In this document: in pieces, positions 43,985 to 52,194 of the stretch | How the letters are laid out: each line of letters opens with the position of its first letter | How positions within the stretch are numbered: the first letter of the stretch is position 1 | Translations under genes and position numbers: made by a program | Notes under the pieces: generated by a model | The model's database searches: none | Seen by the model: only the letters and a program-made list of their open reading frames with translations | What the model was told of the DNA's origin: nothing | Assembly: GCA_965249735.1 (NCBI GenBank) | Contig: CBDFMS010000023.1 | Location: 372,001-436,000, forward strand | Source of the DNA: JANQSS01 sp965249735 | Lineage (GTDB): Bacteria > Bacteroidota > Bacteroidia > Chitinophagales > Saprospiraceae | Length of the DNA: 64,000 bases | Reading direction: 5' to 3'

Positions 43985-45024
43985 GCGCTAATTACACGTC
44001 CATATTATGGAATTCGTTTAAAAAGAAATACGACCGGTTGTTGTGGTTCGGCATTTTACTTTTTTTAATTCTCTACAGCCTCTTCCAGTTGGTTCTTCGT
44101 CCGGAGATCACTATAGAAACGTTGATTATAAGGGCAACAGCCCTTTGTGCATTTGTTCTTTTACATCTGATATTAATCACAGGTCCGCTCTGCCGGATTA
44201 ATCCCACTTTCCTTCCATTACTTTACAATCGCAGACACATGGGTGTTTCCATGTTTTTTCTAGCTCTTGTACATGGGCTGTTTTCGATTGTACAGTTCCA
44301 CGTTCTAGGCGATACAAATCCGTTCGTGAGCATTTTTACATCCAATCAACATTACAATGAAATAAGTTCTTTCCCGTTTCAAACTCTTGGCTTTTTTGCA
44401 CTGATCATTCTATTCCTTATGGCTGCTACCAGCCATGACTTTTGGCTAAAAAATCTAAGTCCACGTATTTGGAAAATACTACACATGGGTGTTTATTTAG
44501 CCTATGCACTGATCATCGTACATGTAGCTACCGGTGCCTTTCAATATGAAAGTCATCCTGCAAATTGGGTGTTATTAATTCTCGGCTTTGTTATTGTCGC
44601 AGGACTACATCTCTATGCCGGTCTAAAAGAAAGAACTCGTCTTTCAGAAGAAAAAAATCAATTATCAGAACAAGGATTTTATAAAGTATGTCAGCTTTCA
44701 GAAATTGATGAAAATTGTGCCAAAACAGTGTTCATCGATGGCCAAAATATAGCCATCTTCAAATACGACGAAAAGGTTTCTGCAGTACATAATGTATGCA
44801 AACATCAAATGGGCCCCCTTGGAGAAGGACAAATAATCGATGGCTGTATTACTTGTCCCTGGCATGGATACCAATACCATCCGCATAATGGGCAATCTCC
44901 ACCTCCGTTCACCGAAAAAGTCAATACCTACGACGTAAACATTATCGATGGCAATGTCTGGGTAAATCCAAAGCCACATGCCGAAGGTACATTTGTTGAA
45001 CCCGCTAAAATTCCACTCTCATGA
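43981..45024 (+). CDS. Ferric-reductase-like membrane domain fused to Rieske domain
   Basis: A 347-residue protein. Residues about 20-215 hold six membrane segments with His residues in the pattern of ferric-reductase-like heme proteins (LLHLILITGP, NRRHMGVSMFFLALVHGL, ILHMGVYLAYALIIVHVATG). Residues about 230-347 are a Rieske domain: CKHQMGPL near 272 and CPWHGYQYHPHNG near 295 supply C-x-H...C-x2-H. It thus joins a probable diheme transmembrane unit to a soluble [2Fe-2S] centre, a transmembrane electron pathway. It overlaps the 29-residue peptide gene and the next gene by ATGA. A partner for the Rieske-FMN enzyme at 42058 is inferred from the operon. Confidence 0.87.
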   Translation: MSANYTSILWNSFKKKYDRLLWFGILLFLILYSLFQLVLRPEITIETLIIRATALCAFVLLHLILITGPLCRINPTFLPLLYNRRHMGVSMFFLALVHGLFSIVQFHVLGDTNPFVSIFTSNQHYNEISSFPFQTLGFFALIILFLMAATSHDFWLKNLSPRIWKILHMGVYLAYALIIVHVATGAFQYESHPANWVLLILGFVIVAGLHLYAGLKERTRLSEEKNQLSEQGFYKVCQLSEIDENCAKTVFIDGQNIAIFKYDEKVSAVHNVCKHQMGPLGEGQIIDGCITCPWHGYQYHPHNGQSPPPFTEKVNTYDVNIIDGNVWVNPKPHAEGTFVEPAKIPLS

Positions 45025-45812
45025 AGAAGCAAAAGGAATTTTTTATCGGATGGCAAAACGAGCTGCCCCCTACTTCCCGAAGTGTTTTAAAAAAATTGGT
45101 ATTAACCTCATTTATTTTAATACCGATCATCGCTTTCGTTCTTGTATTTTTTCAAAGACCGATTAACGCTTATCAATTTGAATTTGGCAAATTGAGTGAG
45201 ATAACAGGCACATATTATCACACGCCCTTCCCTATGTTAATTGCGGATTCTGATATATTACCGGATGAATTGTCCAAAGACATTCTCCTGGTAGGCTATG
45301 GCAAATTTGGTGCCTCAGGGATTATGAATTTAATTCAAAACGAGCAAGGAGATTTACATGGAAAAAAAATAACCTTGTCGGGTACATTGATATATGGTGA
45401 CGGCAAAACCCTGATGGAATTGACAGAAGAGCACGAATCCCTCATTCACGTCGATAACCAAACCACAACACGCTATCCGGCTGCAACCGTCCAGGAAAAG
45501 ATTGCGGTTAGTGGTGAGATCATTGATCCAAAATGCTATTTCGGCGTGATGAAGCCGGGGGAAGGCAAAATTCATAAAAGTTGTGCCATTCGCTGCATCA
45601 GCGGAGGTATACCACCGGTATTTCGACATGAAGTAGGAGATTTGGAAAAAACCTATGAATACTATCTTATATTAGATCAAGTTGGCGAACCAATGAACCG
45701 GGAAGTACTGCCTTTTGTAGCGGAGCATGTTTCCGTAGTTGGAAAAACCAATAAACTCATGAACTGGAACGTGCTCTTTATAAGCCCTGATCAAATCCAA
45801 AGATTAAATTAA
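45021..45812 (+). CDS. Single-helix membrane protein with DPKCYFG...SCAIRC motif
   Basis: A 263-residue protein with one membrane segment at about residues 24-45 and a large C-terminal soluble part, probably outside the cytoplasm. Its most striking part is GEIIDPKCYFGVMKPGEGK followed by HKSCAIRCISGGIPP (about residues 173-205), with three Cys and a His that could bind metal or form a disulfide. I recall this motif in a family of unknown proteins near Rieske/heme genes but could not verify it. It overlaps the Rieske membrane gene by ATGA and ends six bases before the antiporter gene. A periplasmic redox or metal partner of the complex is inferred. Confidence 0.72.
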   Translation: MKKQKEFFIGWQNELPPTSRSVLKKLVLTSFILIPIIAFVLVFFQRPINAYQFEFGKLSEITGTYYHTPFPMLIADSDILPDELSKDILLVGYGKFGASGIMNLIQNEQGDLHGKKITLSGTLIYGDGKTLMELTEEHESLIHVDNQTTTRYPAATVQEKIAVSGEIIDPKCYFGVMKPGEGKIHKSCAIRCISGGIPPVFRHEVGDLEKTYEYYLILDQVGEPMNREVLPFVAEHVSVVGKTNKLMNWNVLFISPDQIQRLN

Positions 45813-45818
45813 ATATTG

Positions 45819-47069
45819 ATGTACGAATCATTTAGCATCATATTTGCCATTGCAGCGCTCCTAAGTTACATCAATTACAAATGGATCAAACTACCAAATA
45901 CGATTGCACAGCTCATCATGGCTTTATCTCTTGCCATCATTGTGATCAGCTCACAATCTTGTTTTCCTTCCGTATATAATTTCTTTTGTGATATCGTTCT
46001 CAATGCTGATTTCACTGTTATTTTATTAGATGTTTTGCTGGGCTTTTTATTATTTGCAGGAGCACTTCATGTCGATGTTAATGAATTGGAAAAAGAACGA
46101 CGGACCATTATTTTATTTGCCGTTATTGGTGTATTGATTTCGACTTTTATTGTCGGGACAGGATTATTTTATATTGCGCAATTCTTTGCCTGTGAACTTC
46201 CCTATTTGCATTGTCTGTTGTTTGGTGCGCTCATCTCCCCTACCGACCCTATTGCTGTACTCTCCTTGTTGGATTCAACTGGCGTAAGTGAGTCATTGAA
46301 GTTGAAAATTGAAGGAGAATCATTATTTAATGATGGCATAGGTGTCATCGTATTCACGGGGATATTGCTTGTTTCGGGAATGGGCGACATGTTGAACCAT
46401 GATGCTGATCAAAATCTGTTATGGGAGCTCGTGCGATTATTTGCCGGAGAAGTTCTTCTGGGACTCGCACTTGGTCTCGCTCTTGGATATATTGGATATA
46501 AGCTGATGAAATCTTCGGAAGATGACAAATATCTTTCTACCATCATCAGCCTTGCCGTTGTTTTTGGGGGATTTAGTCTTGCCGAAATCTTGCATACGTC
46601 AGGTCCTTTGGCGATGGTCGTTGCCGGTTTATATATTGGCAACGCCATTAAACATCCTAAATTCAAACATAAAGCCAAAGACAGCTTAGTGGGATTTTGG
46701 TACATTTTAGACGAGAGTTTAAATGGGGTCATCTTTGTCTTTTTAGGACTGGCCATTCATTTAATTCACATCGAAAATAGCTCGTATTTAATTTTGGCGA
46801 TTTGTTCTGTATTATTGGTTCTGATTGCCAGATTTATTTCGGTGTGGTTGCCTTATTCACTGCTGAAGCACCATGAAACATCGTGGTCACATACAACCTA
46901 CGTGCTCACCTGGGGTGGTCTGAAAGGAGCAATTTCATTAGCTCTGGCCTTTTCATTAGCCCCTGAATATTCAAGAAATACAATTCTATTATTAACGTAT
47001 GCGACTGTGTTATTTTCAATATTGGTCCAGGGACTGACTTTATCAAAGCTTATCAAAAAAATATATTGA
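45819..47069 (+). CDS. Na+/H+ antiporter (CPA1/NhaP type)
   Basis: A 416-residue membrane protein with about 12-13 helices. The core has LLFGALISPTDPIAVLSLLDSTG (about 131-153) and GESLFNDGIGVIVFTG (about 165-180), where the ND/DG pair is the ion-binding motif of CPA1 exchangers. GGLKGAISLALAFSL (about 366-380) is the later family signature. It exchanges Na+ or K+ for H+ across the inner membrane. It begins six bases after the preceding redox gene and the GH53 gene begins six bases after its stop, so it is transcriptionally linked to both. I start at the ATG at 45819; a TTG at 45816 is also open. Confidence 0.9.
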   Translation: MYESFSIIFAIAALLSYINYKWIKLPNTIAQLIMALSLAIIVISSQSCFPSVYNFFCDIVLNADFTVILLDVLLGFLLFAGALHVDVNELEKERRTIILFAVIGVLISTFIVGTGLFYIAQFFACELPYLHCLLFGALISPTDPIAVLSLLDSTGVSESLKLKIEGESLFNDGIGVIVFTGILLVSGMGDMLNHDADQNLLWELVRLFAGEVLLGLALGLALGYIGYKLMKSSEDDKYLSTIISLAVVFGGFSLAEILHTSGPLAMVVAGLYIGNAIKHPKFKHKAKDSLVGFWYILDESLNGVIFVFLGLAIHLIHIENSSYLILAICSVLLVLIARFISVWLPYSLLKHHETSWSHTTYVLTWGGLKGAISLALAFSLAPEYSRNTILLLTYATVLFSILVQGLTLSKLIKKIY

Positions 47070-47075
47070 TTGATT

Positions 47076-48200
47076 ATGAAATTGATTAAGATTTTATTTT
47101 TTTACGTCAACTTAATTCCTTTAATACTCTCCTGTCAAGCACCCTCAGATCAAAACCACTCACTTTACCTGGGTGCAGATCTTTCTTACGTCAACGAAAT
47201 GTTGGATTGCGGCGGCCAATACCGTCTTCATGGTGAGCTGGTAGACCCCTACAAGCTTTTCGCAGAAAAAGGGGCAAACATTGTGCGGGTCCGACTATGG
47301 CATAGTCCCGATTGGACAGCCTACTCCGACTTTGCCGATGTAAAAAAGACAATTAGCAAGGCCCGGGAAAACGGTATGTCCATTTTATTAAACTTCCATT
47401 ATTCCGATGATTGGGCAGATCCGGGTGATCAAATTATTCCAAAGGCCTGGAGAAACATCGAAGAACTTTCTATTCTTGGCGATTCATTATATCATTATAC
47501 GTTCGAAACATTGAATAACCTGGCCAAAAATGATTTACTACCAGAATTTGTGCAAATTGGAAATGAGACAAATAGTGAAATATTATTAGACAATCACGTC
47601 GATGAATTGACTGAACCTATTAATTGGGAGCGCAATGTATTTCTACTTAATAAAGGATTGGATGCCGTTGACGCCATTTCCGAAAAATATAAAACACCCA
47701 TTCAATCGATGATCCACATCGCACAACCTGAATTTACTTTTCCATGGTTTGATTCAGCATTTGCATATGGCCTGCATGACTTTGATTGGATAGGTTTATC
47801 CTATTATCCCAAATGGTCAAATCATGCTATGTCATCTATTCCCCACACTATCGATTCTCTAATTCGTCAGTACGACAAACAACTTATGATCATCGAAACG
47901 GCTTATCCATATTCGCTGGACTCATTAGATCCGGCAAATAATATACTTGGACAAGATGCCCTGGTCAATGCATATCCTGCCAGTCCTCAGGGGCAATTGA
48001 ACTACATGAAAGATTTGACCAATTTAACAATACAGGGTGGTGGTGAAGGTGTGATTTATTGGGAACCGGGATGGATCAGCACACCCTGCACAACCCGATG
48101 GGGAACGGGATCACACTGGGAAAATGCCACATTTTTTGACGCAGCAAATAACAACGAGGCCCTCCCCGTTTTCGATTTTTTTAATCCCGGAAAAGAATAG
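47076..48200 (+). CDS. GH53 arabinogalactan endo-beta-1,4-galactanase, lipoprotein
   Basis: A 374-residue predicted lipoprotein (LIPLILSC lipobox, Cys about 20). The GH53 core is visible: GADLSYVNEMLDCGGQYR (about 30-47), KGANIVRVRLWHSPDWTAYSD, LLNFHYSDDWADPGDQ and VQIGNETNSEIL near 165 with the acid/base Glu. The nucleophile Glu is in LMIIETAYPYS near 272, and the end has GVIYWEPGWIS. All catalytic features appear intact. It hydrolyses beta-1,4-galactan backbones, probably at the cell surface. The start follows the antiporter stop by six bases. The GH2 gene 2.4 kb downstream would act on its products. Confidence 0.9.
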   Translation: MKLIKILFFYVNLIPLILSCQAPSDQNHSLYLGADLSYVNEMLDCGGQYRLHGELVDPYKLFAEKGANIVRVRLWHSPDWTAYSDFADVKKTISKARENGMSILLNFHYSDDWADPGDQIIPKAWRNIEELSILGDSLYHYTFETLNNLAKNDLLPEFVQIGNETNSEILLDNHVDELTEPINWERNVFLLNKGLDAVDAISEKYKTPIQSMIHIAQPEFTFPWFDSAFAYGLHDFDWIGLSYYPKWSNHAMSSIPHTIDSLIRQYDKQLMIIETAYPYSLDSLDPANNILGQDALVNAYPASPQGQLNYMKDLTNLTIQGGGEGVIYWEPGWISTPCTTRWGTGSHWENATFFDAANNNEALPVFDFFNPGKE

Positions 48201-48292
48201 GAAGAGTAGTTTATTCTTCTCTACGAATTAATTTCTTGATTCGATTAAACTAATTGGATTGAATGGAATCAAATATTCCTAAACAACCTACT

Positions 48293-49252
48293 ATGAAACC
48301 CTACCTGAAGCTAATCCTGATCCTCGCATTATATATGACTTCCTGCAACGACGATGAAGACAATACCATTCAGCAAGAAACTTGCGAATCTGATTTAGAA
48401 ATCGATGAATCCCGAGGACTTTGCAATGAATCGCTGGCCTATAATAATTTTTACAATGCCATAACCCAAAACAACGAACGCGTTATTTCATCAAATAGTA
48501 TTCCTAATCATGATGTCGGATTATTTGGTCAGGGGCCGGGCTCCCTGAATCCCAACGCCATTTCAGAACAAACCGAAACCTATCGCATAACGACATCACC
48601 TGCAATTGGCGCTACCCTTACACCATTGCTTTCCACTTCGGGGAATGGGCCCAACGCAGGTCCACAATATTCATTTGGCATTTTATTCAATGGCGTCGAA
48701 TTAGATCCGGTAGCCGCCGAACCCTTTCCACATGAGGGAGCCATGAGTGCCAATGCCAACTGGGAGTGGAACCTGGAAGCTTTGTCGGTTAATTTAGGAT
48801 TGGATTGTAACAACGCTCATGTGCAACCATCTGGGAAGTATCATTACCATGGTCCACCCACACTCTTTATTCAAAACATGAACATACATACTGATCAAAT
48901 GACCCTGATCGGCTATGCTGCCGATGGTTTTCCGATTTATTATAAATATGCTTTCAGTGACGCTATGAACAGCAATTCTCCGGTGATGGAAATGGAACCG
49001 GGGTATCGATTAAAATCTGGTGACCGACCCGGTGATGGAATATCTGCGCCATGTGGAGAATACACTGGTGTCTACTCCAATGATTATGAGTTTGTGGAAA
49101 ATCATGGTAACCTGGATGAGGCCAACGGACGTACGGGCGTCACTCCGGAATTTCCGGGAGGGACATATTACTACGTGATCACAGATCATTTTCCAAGCAT
49201 TCCCCGATATTTTAAAGGGACTCCGAGTAATGATTTTAGAATCGGCGGTTAA
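48293..49252 (+). CDS. YHYH-domain lipoprotein
   Basis: A 319-residue predicted lipoprotein from the ATG at 48293 (lipobox MTSC, Cys about 17). The C-terminal two thirds carry the YHYH domain: HVQPSGKYHYHGPP (about 180-193), LIGYAADGFPIYYKY and DEANGRTGVTPEFPGGTYYYVITDHFP. The conserved His cluster suggests a metal site. The domain is frequent in exported proteins of Bacteroidota and planctomycetes, with unknown function. It lies 92 bases after the GH53 gene and might belong to the same glycan-use cluster. Confidence 0.85.
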   Translation: MKPYLKLILILALYMTSCNDDEDNTIQQETCESDLEIDESRGLCNESLAYNNFYNAITQNNERVISSNSIPNHDVGLFGQGPGSLNPNAISEQTETYRITTSPAIGATLTPLLSTSGNGPNAGPQYSFGILFNGVELDPVAAEPFPHEGAMSANANWEWNLEALSVNLGLDCNNAHVQPSGKYHYHGPPTLFIQNMNIHTDQMTLIGYAADGFPIYYKYAFSDAMNSNSPVMEMEPGYRLKSGDRPGDGISAPCGEYTGVYSNDYEFVENHGNLDEANGRTGVTPEFPGGTYYYVITDHFPSIPRYFKGTPSNDFRIGG

Positions 49253-49353
49253 TTTCAATCTAGAACGCCTAACTTAACAGGATAAATAATCATATTCCGG
49301 TGAATTGAGTTGGTAAGGTTTATTTGTTTTATTAATTCATTCCTAGACCTATC

Positions 49354-49503
49354 ATGGAACAAAAACATCCGCTTCCACCATTTATTACGGAGACTGTTAT
49401 GCAAATAATCCAAATAGCTGAATATGCTTGGAATTCAAAAGATCCCGAAAAGCGAGATCGCACAACATACAATTGCAACTCAATTAGTAGAAAGTGGGAA
49501 TAA
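49354..49503 (+). pseudogene. Deleted relic of a DUF1348-type (NTF2-like) gene
   Basis: A 49-codon frame reading MEQKHPLPPFITETVMQIIQ then AEYAWNSKDPEKRDRTTYN and ending ISRKWE. The first 40 residues strongly resemble the start of DUF1348/SnoaL-like proteins ('PPLPPFT.ETA...v..AEdAWNsrDPErvalaYt.DS'). The final SRKWE resembles a conserved 'fLtRKWe' element that in the full family (about 150 residues) comes some 25 residues later. So the gene has an internal deletion and lacks the C-terminal two thirds. It lies just ahead of the GH2 gene. The family comparison is from memory. Confidence 0.6.
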
Positions 49504-49530
49504 TAATCTACCACTTAAAATGAAACCAAC

Positions 49531-51981
49531 ATGAATATCAGATATGTTCTTTTCTTTTTATCGTTTTTCATTTATTTTGGTACAGCTGCTCAACAACGGT
49601 CTGTTACAGAACTCCAAACCGGCTGGAAATTTCAAAAAGGACAAATTAACGCGGCTCATTTGCCTTCATTTGATGATTCTAATTGGCGAGAAGTGCACAT
49701 GCCGCACGATTGGGGTGTTGACGGTGGCTTTATTTCTGATGGAGACGGCAATACTGGAAAACTACCATGGAAAGGTCAGGGTTGGTACAGGAAATCTCTG
49801 AATATTCCTTCTACCGAGCGCAATAGGATAGTATATCTACTCTTTGATGGTATCATGGCATTCCCTACCATCTATATTAATGGAATCAAAGCTGGGTCAT
49901 GGGATTATGGATATAATTCATTTTATCTGGACATTACCAATTTCGTCAACTTCGGTGAAGAAAATAAAATAGCCATTCATGTCGATACGAGGAATCATGA
50001 CAGCCGATGGTATCCGGGTGCCGGATTATATCGAAAAGTACAGCTTCTAATTGCAAATCCGATTCACGTAGATATATGGGGCAATCATATTACAACTCCG
50101 GATATAAAACCGAATTATGCCGACGTACAAGTGGCTACGACCATAAATAATCTCACCTCGTCATCTGAGGATTTACAAGTGAGACATACAATATTTACAG
50201 AGAATAATATACAGGTCACTCAAAACGAGTCATCTGTCAATCTTCCTCCACATCAACAAACCAGGCTAGAATCCATGATTACGATTCCTTCACCTCGACT
50301 ATGGAATCTCCACAATCCACACCTGTATCAGGTTACGACTGAAATTTTGCAGAACGGTCATCTACTTGACACTTACCAATCCTCATTTGGCATTCGAGGG
50401 ATTCGATTTACGGCAGATCATGGATTTTACCTCAATGATAAACGCATCCAGTTGAAAGGCGTAAATCTGCATCATGACCATGGTCCATTAGGCGGGGCAT
50501 TTAATAAAAGAGCGATGCAACGGCAATTGGAAATTATGAAAAGCATGGGTTGCAATGCCATACGCAATAGTCATAATACTGCCGCACCGGAATTACTGGA
50601 TCTATGTGATGAAATGGGTTTATTGGTATTCAATGAGATATTTGACAAATACGATGAAAAAGCCGACATACTAGACACAACTAATTTTGAAAACTTTGCA
50701 CATCGAAATATTCGAAACTTTGTGGTCCGCGACCGAAATCATCCTTCCATCTTTCTATGGAGCGTTGGCAATGAAATAAGCGATGTGCAGTGGAATAAAA
50801 AGAATGGATTTTATCGACTACAAACTATGCTAAATTATTTATTAAAATATGACGACACGCGCTTTACTACATTGGTATGCGACAATCAGGAAAGTGCCGT
50901 GCTGGGACATTTTAATTATTACGATATACACTGCTGGAATTACGGGCGACGATATGCCCTCGCCAGAAAACTCGAACCCAATAAAGCCGTGATTATCAGT
51001 GAATCCGCTTCAACATTGAGCAGCAGAGGGTTTTATGAACTCCCCTTACCTGAACGAAAAACTGATTTCACCGCATCATTGCAAGTGAGCTCATATGACC
51101 TAAATGCTCCAGCATGGGCTGAGTTAGCAGATGATGATTTTATGTGGCAGCAGGACGAACCCTATATTGCGGGTGAATTTGTGTGGACAGGATTTGACTA
51201 TCTGGGTGAACCAACACCATATAATAATAATTGGACAGGCGAAAATGGGATGACAGATTATGAGGCATCTCGGAGTTCATACTTCGGTATTGTGGATTTA
51301 TGCGGCATTCCCAAGGATCGATATTATTTATATAAAAGCTATTGGAATCCTGAAGAAACAACTGTGCATATCTTACCCCATTGGAATTGGCCGGATCGTA
51401 TCGGACAAAACGTTCCGGTATTTATCTATACAAACGGAGATTGTGCAGAACTTTTTTTAAATGAAAATTCATTAGGTCTTAAATGTAAAGATCCCAAATC
51501 CCAAAAATCTACTGACCGATTCAGACTGATGTGGAACGATGTTCTCTACCAGCCTGGCACACTCAAAGCCGTAGCTTTCAAAGAGGGCAAAGTACTAGGT
51601 GAGCAACAAATGAGAACAGCGGGTAAGCCTTATCGATTACGTCTGACTCCTGATCGTATTGCACTACATGCAGATGGAAAAGATTTGTCTTATATCACAA
51701 TAGAGGCGTTGGACGAGGATGGCAATCTATGTCCCCTTGCTAAAAACAAGATTAATATTAAACTCTTAGGAACAGGACGAATCGCAGGTGTCGGAAATGG
51801 AAATCCACAATCGTTAAATCCATTTAAATCAAGTACTGTCGATTTGTTTCATGGAAAGGCCATGCTTATTGTCGGCAGCGAATTTAGTGCAGGTAGCATA
51901 GACATTGAAGTTGACTCCAAAGGACTTGAAAGCGCTAATCAACGGCTGACGTGTACAGCCATTGCGAGAGGACAAAGATAA
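49531..51981 (+). CDS. GH2 beta-galactosidase-type glycoside hydrolase, secreted
   Basis: An 816-residue protein with a signal peptide (VLFFLSFFIYFGTAAQ). Order: a jelly-roll sugar-binding domain with WKFQKGQ, WREVHMPHDWGVDGG and YNSFYLDIT; an Ig-like sandwich; then the (beta/alpha)8 barrel with LKGVNLHHDHGPLGG (about 310-324), MGCNAIRNSHNT, the acid/base Glu in SVGNEISD (about 411-418) and the nucleophile Glu in YIAGEFVWTGFDYLGEP (about 549-565). A C-terminal domain follows (DUF4982-like start around TNGDCAELFLN, plus an Ig-like end). It fits exo-beta-galactosidases of Bacteroidota. Together with GH53 it suggests galactan breakdown. All catalytic residues seem present. Confidence 0.9.
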   Translation: MNIRYVLFFLSFFIYFGTAAQQRSVTELQTGWKFQKGQINAAHLPSFDDSNWREVHMPHDWGVDGGFISDGDGNTGKLPWKGQGWYRKSLNIPSTERNRIVYLLFDGIMAFPTIYINGIKAGSWDYGYNSFYLDITNFVNFGEENKIAIHVDTRNHDSRWYPGAGLYRKVQLLIANPIHVDIWGNHITTPDIKPNYADVQVATTINNLTSSSEDLQVRHTIFTENNIQVTQNESSVNLPPHQQTRLESMITIPSPRLWNLHNPHLYQVTTEILQNGHLLDTYQSSFGIRGIRFTADHGFYLNDKRIQLKGVNLHHDHGPLGGAFNKRAMQRQLEIMKSMGCNAIRNSHNTAAPELLDLCDEMGLLVFNEIFDKYDEKADILDTTNFENFAHRNIRNFVVRDRNHPSIFLWSVGNEISDVQWNKKNGFYRLQTMLNYLLKYDDTRFTTLVCDNQESAVLGHFNYYDIHCWNYGRRYALARKLEPNKAVIISESASTLSSRGFYELPLPERKTDFTASLQVSSYDLNAPAWAELADDDFMWQQDEPYIAGEFVWTGFDYLGEPTPYNNNWTGENGMTDYEASRSSYFGIVDLCGIPKDRYYLYKSYWNPEETTVHILPHWNWPDRIGQNVPVFIYTNGDCAELFLNENSLGLKCKDPKSQKSTDRFRLMWNDVLYQPGTLKAVAFKEGKVLGEQQMRTAGKPYRLRLTPDRIALHADGKDLSYITIEALDEDGNLCPLAKNKINIKLLGTGRIAGVGNGNPQSLNPFKSSTVDLFHGKAMLIVGSEFSAGSIDIEVDSKGLESANQRLTCTAIARGQR

Positions 51982-52194
51982 AGTGGGCAATTTTCATCAC
52001 CAGCATTCAGTCAAATAGAAATCCAATCTATACTTGAATGCATCTGAATTTGATTGGCATAGTCTGATGGATTTAAACAACGCACTGTCTTAAGTAAAGA
52101 ATAGCTTTTATTGGGACATGTGTTCAACGTCCTCTCCAGGTCAAAAGTTACGTTTGATTTCTTACCTTCGACATTCCGCATTCGCAGAAATATC

